From: an uncultured Eubacterium sp.
GTDB taxonomy: Bacteria > Bacillota > Clostridia > Lachnospirales > Lachnospiraceae
DNA: 7,209 bases
Assembly (NCBI GenBank): GCA_934317205.1
Contig: CAKREL010000104.1
Span: forward strand, 1-7,209
Reading direction: 5' to 3'
The notes under the pieces were generated by a model that made no database searches, was not told the DNA's origin, and was given only the letters and a program-made list of their open reading frames with translations. This document shows positions 1 to 5,884 of this stretch, piece by piece. The first letter of the stretch is position 1. Each line of letters opens with the position of its first letter. The translations under genes were made by a program, and so were the position numbers.

Positions 1-798
1 ATCGTCTGCATCGGTGATATTGTATTGTTGAAAGTGCAGTGTGTACACCCGGCCCTGTTTGTGGCAAGTGGCATGTTCTGTTCTTTTATCTTTGTAAATA
101 TTATTTTTGCAATGGCACTTACGTTCAAGCATATCGGAAAAGCATTGGGTGTATTTCTGATCATCCTGCAGATTCCGGGTTCTTCCGGTACGTATCCGAT
201 CGAGATGATGCCTGGATTTTTCCAGAAACTCAATCCTTTCTTGCCATTTACGTATTCTATCCGCGGCATGCGTGAGTGCATCGCAGGATTTTACGAGAAT
301 ACTTATGTGAAAAATATGGCAGTGATGTTTGTATTTTTAGCACTGGCACTCTTCGTTGGTCTGGTGCTCCGGCCGTTGCTGATGAATCTGAATCATCTGT
401 TTGACCGTCGTCTGGAAGAGACTGAGATGATGGTAGGTGAGACTGCCGGCAGTGAAAAACAGCTTCCGCAGATGCAGCTGATGCTTGAAATCTTGATGCG
501 GGATGATTTGACAAAACGCCGTTTTCTGGAAAAATCCGGAAAGTTTGAATTGAAATATCCGAAAATGGTGCGCATTGGATTCGCGGGAATCCTTGTGATA
601 CCACTTGTATTTTTGATTTTATCCTTTGTATTACCGGCTAAATTTGTATTTCTGGTGCTCTGGATCATTTCACTGATCGCACTGGTAGTATATCTGATCT
701 GTGTGGAGTATTTGCATGACCGCATTGTACGTCAGCTTGAGATGAGCGGACTGGAGCCGGAGGAACTTGTGAAAAAGATTAAGGAGGGAGACATCTGA
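1..798 (+). CDS. YhgE/Pip-family membrane protein, C-terminal part (5' end outside window)
   Basis: The reading frame is open from base 1, so the gene begins upstream; 265 residues are visible, ending in TGA. It is the C-terminal ABC-2-like membrane domain of a YhgE/Pip (phage infection protein-like) protein. Residues 15-85 of the visible part align closely with the C-terminus of the next gene: the FVNII, IGKA, YPIE and LPFTYS blocks and the later RE pair all have counterparts there. Hydrophobic segments lie near visible residues 18-41, 46-60 and 104-126. After the usual family end point (RRLEETEMM, about 136-144) the protein continues for about 120 residues: a charged linker, two further membrane segments (about 192-211 and 214-236) and an acidic/basic tail. 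The paralogue lacks this extension. The family is membrane-bound and related to ABC-2 permeases and to EsaA of type VII secretion; the substrate is unknown. No ATPase gene is visible. Confidence 0.88.
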   Translation: MVCIGDIVLLKVQCVHPALFVASGMFCSFIFVNIIFAMALTFKHIGKALGVFLIILQIPGSSGTYPIEMMPGFFQKLNPFLPFTYSIRGMRECIAGFYENTYVKNMAVMFVFLALALFVGLVLRPLLMNLNHLFDRRLEETEMMVGETAGSEKQLPQMQLMLEILMRDDLTKRRFLEKSGKFELKYPKMVRIGFAGILVIPLVFLILSFVLPAKFVFLVLWIISLIALVVYLICVEYLHDRIVRQLEMSGLEPEELVKKIKEGDI

Positions 799-800
799 TG
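781..800 (+). promoter_or_regulatory. Ribosome binding site and stop/start overlap coupling the two YhgE-like genes
   Basis: AAGGAGGGAG (781-790) is a near-ideal Shine-Dalgarno site 7 nt before ATG 798-800. It lies inside the last codons of the upstream gene, whose TGA (796-798) shares one base with the ATG. This fixes the start of the second gene and indicates one transcript with translational coupling. Confidence 0.85.
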
Positions 801-2978
801 AAAAATGTGTGGAAAATTTTTCAACGGGATATGATGCGCATCCGCAATAATGTCATTGCGATTGTTGTCATCATTGGTATCAGTGTTGTCCCGTGCCTGT
901 ATGCGTGGTTCAATATTGCAGCCAGCTGGGATCCGTATTCCAATACCGGTAATCTGAAAGTTGCGGTGGCAAGTGTGGACAAAGGATATGAGGGAAGTCT
1001 GATTCCGATAGAAATTAATATCGGTGATAAAGTACTGTCAGCTTTAAGGGAAAATACCCAGATGGAGTGGGTATTTACCACGGAGGAAAAAGCTTCCAGC
1101 GGGGTGAAATCCGGCAAATACTATGCCGCTATCGTTATTCCGGAAGATTTCAGTGATAAAATGATGAGCGTTTTTTCTGAAAAGGTGGAAAAACCGGAGA
1201 TTACCTATTATTCCAATGCAAAGGAAAATGCGATTGCGCCGAAGGTGACAGATAAAGGAGCCAGTGCAGTGCAGCGTCAGGTAAATGAGGTATTTATCGA
1301 GACAATTTCAGATACAACGCTGACGGTGCTGCAGGCAGTTTCCAATATGACAGAAGCCAGTGGAGCGGAGACGATCGTGGCTAATCTGAATACAAATCTG
1401 AATCAGATTGCAGGAGATCTGACCGCTTCTGCCGGTTTACTGGAATCTTTTTCGGATATGACAGGTTCTGCACAGAAACTGTTGCATTCTACTACGGAAT
1501 TTTTGCAAACTGCGCAAGAGCAGACGAAGGAGAGCAGACAGACATTTCAGGAGACATCAAAAACATTTTCCAGTCTGGATGATTCTATGGATGCGGCCGC
1601 AGACAGTGTCGCAGCAGCATTGAAATCAGCAGAAAATGTATACGATCAGATGGATCAGGTCATTTCAGATGCCTTTTCAAATGAAAGTGCGGATGCACAG
1701 CAGATTGCATCCACGCTGGATACTCTGGCCGGTCAGGTTGGAAACGTTGTGACTGCCTATACTTCAGTGAGGGATTCTGTGGCAGCAGTCGCAGATAAGT
1801 ACCCGGAGACATCTCCGCTTGTCGATGCAATTGTGGTTCGGATGGATACCTCCATTCAGCAGCAGAAAAATCTGCAAAGCAAATTACAGGACAGTGCAAA
1901 AGGCCTGCGGGATGCCACCACCGATCTTGGCACCGCACGGAGTGAGTTAAAGGATCTGGCAGCAAAGAATCAGGAAAATATATCCGGTGTGTCTGCAAGT
2001 TATAAATCTTCGCTACAAAAATCATTAAATCAGCTGTCAGCGTCCCTGACATTTTCCAAAAAGGAGATTTCCAGTCTGCTCTCGCAGCTGGATCAGAGTG
2101 CCAGCGGCATTTATAAACTGACAGATACAGCAGATTCTGATCTGTCAGAAATCCAGAAAGTGCTGGGAGATTCTGCTGAACTGCTGACGGCAGCATCTGA
2201 GCGGATTGCAGATACGACAGCTAAACTGGATGAGATGGAAACGAGCGGAGATTTTTCCGAGCTGGAAGCTTTGATTTCCGGAGATAAATCTGCGATTAGT
2301 ACATTTTTGGCAGCTCCTGTCTCGCTGGATACGCACAAGATATATGAAATTGCTAATTATGGATCTTCCATGGCACCGTTTTATTCTGTATTGTCGATTT
2401 GGATCGGTGGTATCGTTCTGGTAGCGATGCTGAAAGTCAATGTATCTGAGAATTGTACGAAAGGATTACAAAATGTCAAGCTGCATCAGATCTATTTTGG
2501 GCGTTTTATTACATTTATGATTGTTGGTTTGTTCCAGAGTACATTGATCGCTTTAGGTGATCTGCTCTATCTTGGGATTCAGTGTGAGCATCCGTTTTTG
2601 TTCCTGCTGGGATGCTGGTTCTCAAGTCTGGTATTTGTAAATATTATTTATACACTGACTGTGTCTCTGGGAGACATCGGTAAAGCGGTCAGCGTGATCC
2701 TGCTTGTTGTGCAGGTAGCCGGAACCGGTGGAACGTTTCCAATTGAGGTTGCCCCATCTTTTTTCAGGGCAGTTTATCCGCTGCTTCCATTTACACACAG
2801 TATGGCGGCACTGCGGGAGACCGTGGGAGGCATGTATGGCATGAATTACTGGATCAATCTTGGAAAACTGGCGATATTCTTGGGAATTTCCCTCATTGTC
2901 GGCCTGGTTCTTCGCAAACCGATCATCAAGGCAAACGATGCTTTTACAGAGAAATTAGAAGAAACAAAACTTATGTAA
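798..2978 (+). CDS. YhgE/Pip domain-containing membrane protein (ABC-2-like, 726 aa)
   Basis: This is a complete 726-residue YhgE/Pip family protein. It has a short basic N-terminus and a first membrane segment (about 19-38) ending in the family hallmark PCLYAWFNIAASWDPY (32-47). A soluble extracytoplasmic region of about 480 residues follows. Its first part (about 50-165) is an alpha/beta-like segment with the VAVASVDKGYEG block; the rest (about 170-510) is rich in Ala, Ser, Gln, Asp and Leu and looks like long helices or coiled coil. The C-terminal membrane domain has about five segments (roughly 528-547, 569-592, 598-622, 630-650, 685-710) and contains FVNII, IGKA, FPIE and LPFTHS. Length and layout fit the family. 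Members have been linked to phage adsorption (Pip) and resemble the EsaA component of type VII secretion, but no transported substrate is established. The start is set by the Shine-Dalgarno site at 781-790; the gene ends with tandem TAA codons. Confidence 0.93.
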   Translation: MKNVWKIFQRDMMRIRNNVIAIVVIIGISVVPCLYAWFNIAASWDPYSNTGNLKVAVASVDKGYEGSLIPIEINIGDKVLSALRENTQMEWVFTTEEKASSGVKSGKYYAAIVIPEDFSDKMMSVFSEKVEKPEITYYSNAKENAIAPKVTDKGASAVQRQVNEVFIETISDTTLTVLQAVSNMTEASGAETIVANLNTNLNQIAGDLTASAGLLESFSDMTGSAQKLLHSTTEFLQTAQEQTKESRQTFQETSKTFSSLDDSMDAAADSVAAALKSAENVYDQMDQVISDAFSNESADAQQIASTLDTLAGQVGNVVTAYTSVRDSVAAVADKYPETSPLVDAIVVRMDTSIQQQKNLQSKLQDSAKGLRDATTDLGTARSELKDLAAKNQENISGVSASYKSSLQKSLNQLSASLTFSKKEISSLLSQLDQSASGIYKLTDTADSDLSEIQKVLGDSAELLTAASERIADTTAKLDEMETSGDFSELEALISGDKSAISTFLAAPVSLDTHKIYEIANYGSSMAPFYSVLSIWIGGIVLVAMLKVNVSENCTKGLQNVKLHQIYFGRFITFMIVGLFQSTLIALGDLLYLGIQCEHPFLFLLGCWFSSLVFVNIIYTLTVSLGDIGKAVSVILLVVQVAGTGGTFPIEVAPSFFRAVYPLLPFTHSMAALRETVGGMYGMNYWINLGKLAIFLGISLIVGLVLRKPIIKANDAFTEKLEETKLM

Positions 2979-3042
2979 TAATCTAAAATAAATAGAGTTT
3001 GGGAAATGCATGAATTAAAAAACAGTATATGTGATAAATAAG

Positions 3043-3090
3043 AAATCCTCGTTGTTACTTAACTATGATAAGTGGCAACGAGGATTTTTT
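3043..3090. terminator. Rho-independent terminator, probably bidirectional
   Basis: The arms 3043-3060 and 3070-3087 form an 18-bp stem with two G-U wobbles and a 9-nt loop. On the plus strand it runs into T residues at 3085-3090, which ends transcription from the YhgE-like pair (stop at 2978). On the minus strand the hairpin is followed by a T-rich run (TTTCTTATTT) and sits 29 nt past the stop of the convergent regulator gene, so it can serve both genes. In the rest of the 138-bp gap I see only AT-rich sequence. Confidence 0.88.
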
Positions 3091-3116
3091 GAGAGGAAAC
3101 GGCGTCAGATTTCTTT

Positions 3117-4700
3117 TTACAGATCATTTTCATGATCATTCATATAAGAAAGGATAAAGGCAATGTGTGCCTGATAATCTTCACATTCATTTTGCATGAT
3201 AGAAACGGCTTTTTTTACCTTATTCAGTACGGTATTTCTGTGCTGGAAAATGGCGGCGGCTGTCTGGTTGACATTTCGTCCGTTTTTCAGAAATTGCATA
3301 AAAATATAGCACAGATCGCCGTTGTGGGTTTCATCGTACTGGCGCAGTACTTCGTAGCACGGAGAGGCCATCTGCCTGTCCAGACCGGCTTTTTTTAATT
3401 CCTGCAGAAGATACCGGGTATAAATGCTGGAAAAATAATAAAAAGATGGAGCACCATTCTCAGGATTGGTGGTACTGAGATTCAATGCTTCTCGGGCCTG
3501 GAGTGCAGCGGTTGGCAGATCCATCAGGGAGAAGAAGGTATTGCTGATGCCACATTCGAAATACTGATTTCGGAAGTTTTTCTGGAAAATCGTTGTTTCT
3601 TCCGGTGTCAGAAAGGTGGCATAGCTTTCGTTCTCGCTGTTATTTTTTAATATATAGAGAGTATTCTGGTATACAAATGGTTTCAACTGGGGAATGGAAG
3701 TCCTCAGATTCCAACTGACAAAGGAAAATGGCAGATCCTGCTCTCCATTGTATCGGATAACTGCCAGCATAAAGCGTCCGTTCATAGTCAGATCCGGGAT
3801 ATAACCCAGCTGATCTTCAATCTGCTGCTGTGGAGTATCCGGGTGTTCTAAAATGTCATGGAAGACCGGTTCATAGATCTCAGAAGAAGAGCGGTTGGTA
3901 AAACGCTTCTGCTGGAAAAAAAGCTGCAGGTTTTCGGCTACGATATTCATCAGATAGAGATAATTTGTCCGCGGATGAACAGCGCAGTGAAAGATCAGTG
4001 CGTAGCCAACGGTATGATTGTTTGCTTTGAAACGGTACATCATACTGTAATAACAGTCGTGGGTGCTCAGGCTATACCAGCTGATCAGCGGATTTTCTGT
4101 CTGCTCTGAGGCGGAGATCAGTCCATCCTGGCGCAGCCGTTCCATAATCTGTGGTGTGACATATCCGGCGGAAAGGATGGATTCCATGATCGGGTCGCTG
4201 ACTTCCGGATTTTTGAGATAACCCAGGATAGAATAATTTCGATCCAGTACCACGATCGGGTGGATCAGAAAATCTCTAGACAGGTTTAAAAGGTCCTGAA
4301 GAGATTTCTGCTGGATCAGCATCAGATGAAAATTTTTGTCCCAGACATCAAAATCATGGAAGATTTTTAAAATCCGGTTGAATACGAGCGGAAAAGATTC
4401 ATCGGTATATAGCAGAACCATGGAAAGACTGGATGGAAAATCAGTGGTATGGATTTTTTCGTCCTGACAGATACACAGAAAGGTACAGTTTGACTGAAGG
4501 TTCTGATCTGAAGTTCTGCCAAGCGCATTTAAAAGTACCTGATCTGCAACCAGATAAAGCTGGGTTTCATAAGTTCCGGCTATCTGTGCCTGATCAAAAA
4601 GCTGTACACCGTCAAAACTGCAAGTCAGGTCAATGTTCTGGCTTTCATAGATGCTGTTGGCAGAAAGCTGATATAAAAGTACGTTCAATGGTATCTGCAT
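3117..4700 (-). CDS. PucR/CdaR-family transcriptional regulator (527 aa)
   Basis: The gene encodes a DNA-binding regulator of the PucR/CdaR type. The C-terminal end carries the family's helix-turn-helix (about residues 462-520): NVNQTAAAIFQHRNTVLNKV (475-494) matches the typical pattern in which a short-helix pair is followed by H-R-N-T-V. Before it, about 305-410 fits the CdaR GGDEF-like domain, including GISNTFFSLMDL (384-395) and QAREAL. The N-terminal about 300 residues probably form the sensory part; 138-240 (DFLIHPIVVLDRNYSILGY and following) resembles a PAS/GAF-type fold, with no ligand residues I can identify. No membrane segment is seen. The start at 4698-4700 is chosen because AAGGAG lies 7 nt upstream and the N-terminus MQIPLNVLLYQL suits the family. 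The frame stays open upstream to 4901, but that stretch encodes promoter DNA. It is divergent from the FocA-like gene, so the likely target is that gene and itself; the effector is unknown. Confidence 0.9.
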   Translation of the reverse strand: MQIPLNVLLYQLSANSIYESQNIDLTCSFDGVQLFDQAQIAGTYETQLYLVADQVLLNALGRTSDQNLQSNCTFLCICQDEKIHTTDFPSSLSMVLLYTDESFPLVFNRILKIFHDFDVWDKNFHLMLIQQKSLQDLLNLSRDFLIHPIVVLDRNYSILGYLKNPEVSDPIMESILSAGYVTPQIMERLRQDGLISASEQTENPLISWYSLSTHDCYYSMMYRFKANNHTVGYALIFHCAVHPRTNYLYLMNIVAENLQLFFQQKRFTNRSSSEIYEPVFHDILEHPDTPQQQIEDQLGYIPDLTMNGRFMLAVIRYNGEQDLPFSFVSWNLRTSIPQLKPFVYQNTLYILKNNSENESYATFLTPEETTIFQKNFRNQYFECGISNTFFSLMDLPTAALQAREALNLSTTNPENGAPSFYYFSSIYTRYLLQELKKAGLDRQMASPCYEVLRQYDETHNGDLCYIFMQFLKNGRNVNQTAAAIFQHRNTVLNKVKKAVSIMQNECEDYQAHIAFILSYMNDHENDL

Positions 4701-4707
4701 CGTGGTT

Positions 4708-4713
4708 CTCCTT
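4708..4713 (-). promoter_or_regulatory. Ribosome binding site of the PucR-type regulator
   Basis: Read on the minus strand this is AAGGAG, 7 nt before the ATG at 4700-4698. It decides the start codon against the longer in-frame extension. Its outer edge touches the degenerate TTGTAA half-site at 4713-4718. Confidence 0.8.
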
Positions 4714-4753
4714 TGTAAAAAAACATATACAATTATTATAGCACGATATACAA
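4713..4753. repeat. Two degenerate operator-like dyads over the regulator promoter
   Basis: Two copies of ATACAA lie at 4727-4732 and 4748-4753, inside an 8-bp direct repeat (ATATACAA) with a 21-bp period. Each has an imperfect partner at the same offset as in the perfect dyads: TTGTAA at 4713-4718 (5 of 6 bases of TTGTAT) and TATTAT at 4734-4739 (4 of 6, coinciding with the -10). The right copy also belongs to a short palindrome, ATACA-AA-TGTAT (4748-4759). Function as operators is inferred. Confidence 0.5.
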
Positions 4754-4764
4754 ATGTATGAATA
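4735..4764 (-). promoter_or_regulatory. Promoter of the PucR-type regulator (extended -10)
   Basis: On the minus strand 4743-4735 reads TGCTATAAT, a perfect extended -10 element. The -35 is weak: TATTCA at 4764-4759 with an 18-bp spacer, which an extended -10 tolerates. The predicted transcript would start near 4728, leaving a leader of about 28 nt with the AAGGAG site. ATACAA half-sites at 4748-4753 and 4727-4732 fall in the spacer and near the start point, so repression by a bound protein is plausible. Confidence 0.72.
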
Positions 4765-4784
4765 GCATATTTTTCAAAGGTTTT

Positions 4785-4806
4785 TTTGTATTTATAGACA
4801 TACAAA
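4785..4806. promoter_or_regulatory. Perfect 7-bp dyad, putative operator (upstream copy)
   Basis: TTTGTAT (4785-4791) and ATACAAA (4800-4806) are exact inverted repeats separated by 8 bp. The core TTGTAT-N8-ATACAA recurs identically 32 bp downstream. The centre is roughly 57 bp before the predicted transcript start of the transporter gene, a position suited to a bound regulator. The divergent PucR-type regulator is the obvious candidate to bind it. Confidence 0.6.
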
Positions 4807-4816
4807 GGAGGTGTGA

Positions 4817-4838
4817 ATTGTATTAAAATAGATACAAA
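4817..4838. promoter_or_regulatory. Perfect 6-bp dyad, putative operator (overlaps transporter promoter)
   Basis: TTGTAT (4818-4823) and ATACAA (4832-4837) repeat the same half-sites with the same 8-bp gap as the dyad at 4785-4806; the 8-bp interior sequences differ, so only the half-sites are conserved. This copy covers the -35 and most of the spacer of the predicted transporter promoter, which fits repression by occlusion, or contact with RNA polymerase. Confidence 0.6.
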
Positions 4839-4846
4839 AGTATAAG
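4818..4846 (+). promoter_or_regulatory. Promoter of the FocA-like transporter gene
   Basis: TTGTAT (4818-4823, weak -35) and TATAAG (4841-4846, 5 of 6 to TATAAT) are separated by 17 bp. Transcription would start near 4853, leaving a leader of about 17 nt that contains GGGAGG at 4857-4862. The poor -35 combined with the overlapping dyad suggests a controlled promoter. Confidence 0.6.
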
Positions 4847-4869
4847 GAGTATAAACGGGAGGTATCATT

Positions 4870-5700
4870 ATGAACTTTTTTACACCGGCCGAAGTGGCCA
4901 AAAATTACATTGCAACTGGAAAAAGTAAGGTCAACACACCGATTCCGAAAATGATCATTCTTGCTATTCTGGCAGGCGCTTTTATCGGATTCGGCGGTGT
5001 CGGAGCAACCACTGTTGCCGTGTCCATCACAGAGCCGTCTCTTGGAAAATTTATCGGAGCCTGCGTGTTCCCCGGAGGACTGACGATGGTTCTGATCGCA
5101 GGAAGTGAACTTTTTACCGGAAACTGTCTGCTGACAATCCCTCTTCTGGAGAAGGAGATCACTGTCAGCCAGATGCTGAAAAACTGGGTGATCGTATATA
5201 TCGGTAATCTGATTGGTGGAATACTGGTAGGTGCGGGCGTTGCTTTCAGTCATCAGCCGTCTCTGTTTGGAAATGGCATGGCCGTATCCGTATTATCTAC
5301 GGCAGTAAGCAAATGTTCCATGCCGTTTGGGGATGCATTTATCAAAGGTATTCTCTGTAATTTCCTTGTATGTACCGCAGTATGGATTTCTTTTGCAGCA
5401 AAAGAAGTAGTCAGCAAGATTGTAGGATTGTTTTTCCCGATCATGATGTTTGTGCTCTGTGGATTTGAGCATAGTATCGCAAATATGTATTACATCAGTG
5501 CAGGATTGTTTGCAAAAACAAACGCAATCTATGTACAGGCTGCTGCAGATGCAGGAGTAGATCTGACAAATCTGACCTGGGGCAATTTCTTTGGGAAAAA
5601 TCTGCTTCCGGTTTCACTTGGAAATATCGTAGGTGGCGCGATCTGTATCGGATGTGCATACTGGTTCGTTTATCTCAGAAAAAATAAGGCATCCGCTTAA
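4870..5700 (+). CDS. focA: Formate/nitrite transporter (FNT) family channel, FocA-like
   Basis: A complete 276-residue FNT-family protein (E. coli FocA is of similar length). The family forms pentameric inner-membrane channels with one pore per subunit, passing formate or related small anions. Six membrane helices are readable from the hydropathy. Family marks are FPGGLTMVLIAGSELFTGN (67-85), including the broken-helix region; KGILCNFLVCTAVWISF (159-175), whose K159 probably matches the conserved pore lysine; and FEHSIANMYYI (199-209), with H201 matching the conserved pore histidine. The C-terminal NLLPVSLGNIVGGA (244-257) is also typical. The start has GGGAGG 7 nt upstream, and tandem TAA codons end the gene. 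NirC and hydrosulfide channels are relatives; FEHSIANM and the adjacent redox gene favour formate, but the substrate is not proven. It is divergent from the PucR-type regulator and followed by a terminator. Confidence 0.93.
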   Translation: MNFFTPAEVAKNYIATGKSKVNTPIPKMIILAILAGAFIGFGGVGATTVAVSITEPSLGKFIGACVFPGGLTMVLIAGSELFTGNCLLTIPLLEKEITVSQMLKNWVIVYIGNLIGGILVGAGVAFSHQPSLFGNGMAVSVLSTAVSKCSMPFGDAFIKGILCNFLVCTAVWISFAAKEVVSKIVGLFFPIMMFVLCGFEHSIANMYYISAGLFAKTNAIYVQAAADAGVDLTNLTWGNFFGKNLLPVSLGNIVGGAICIGCAYWFVYLRKNKASA

Positions 5701-5783
5701 TAACAGCAGGTATTAGCCAGAGGCGAGCAATCTGCAGCGAATGTCCGCTTTACAGAATGTGTGGATTGCACAAATTCATGTAC

Positions 5784-5822
5784 AAAAAAGTGCTTTTGGC
5801 ATACGTTGAAAGCACTTTTTTT
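5784..5822 (+). terminator. Rho-independent terminator after the FocA-like gene
   Basis: The arms 5784-5796 and 5809-5821 pair over 13 bp around the core GTGC/GCAC, with a 12-nt loop and a run of seven T (5816-5822). It lies 83 nt past the transporter stop. The A-run opposite the T-run may let it act on the other strand as well. I see no gene or strong element between 5701 and 5783. Confidence 0.82.
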
Positions 5823-5832
5823 CCATTATAAT
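5806..5832 (+). promoter_or_regulatory. Probable promoter of the iron-sulfur oxidoreductase gene
   Basis: TATAAT (5827-5832) is a perfect -10. The best -35 is TTGAAA (5806-5811, 5 of 6), but the spacer is only 15 bp. This -35 lies inside the loop and 3' arm of the preceding terminator. Transcription would start near 5839, just before the dyad at 5843-5863. Confidence 0.5.
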
Positions 5833-5842
5833 AAATATATTA

Positions 5843-5863
5843 CAGTATCTTGTTGCGATACTG
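5843..5863. repeat. 7-bp inverted repeat in the oxidoreductase leader
   Basis: CAGTATC (5843-5849) and GATACTG (5857-5863) are exact inverted repeats around a 7-nt spacer. The dyad starts a few bases past the predicted transcript start and ends 3 nt before the AGGAGGG ribosome site (5867-5873). It may be a protein operator or an RNA hairpin affecting translation or mRNA stability. It has no T-run, so it is not a terminator, and its sequence differs from the TTGTAT dyads upstream. Confidence 0.55.
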
Positions 5864-5884
5864 GTTAGGAGGGATATTATAAAA

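Noticed and set aside
1660..2196. 178-codon minus-strand open frame inside the second YhgE-like gene
   Set aside because: It is antisense to a well-supported gene and has no family features or ribosome site worth noting; it is a shadow of codon bias.
4792..5253. 153-codon open frame on the minus strand within the start of the FocA-like gene
   Set aside because: It is antisense to a clear FNT gene, crosses the intergenic operators, and has low-complexity composition with no recognisable domain.
5740..5808. Possible 22-codon small gene between the FocA-like and oxidoreductase genes
   Set aside because: No Shine-Dalgarno site precedes its ATG, and it runs into the terminator hairpin.
5807..5820. 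Resemblance to a CcpA cre site (TGAAAGCACTTTTT)
   Set aside because: The central CG and the terminal CA of the cre consensus are missing; the match comes from the terminator arm.
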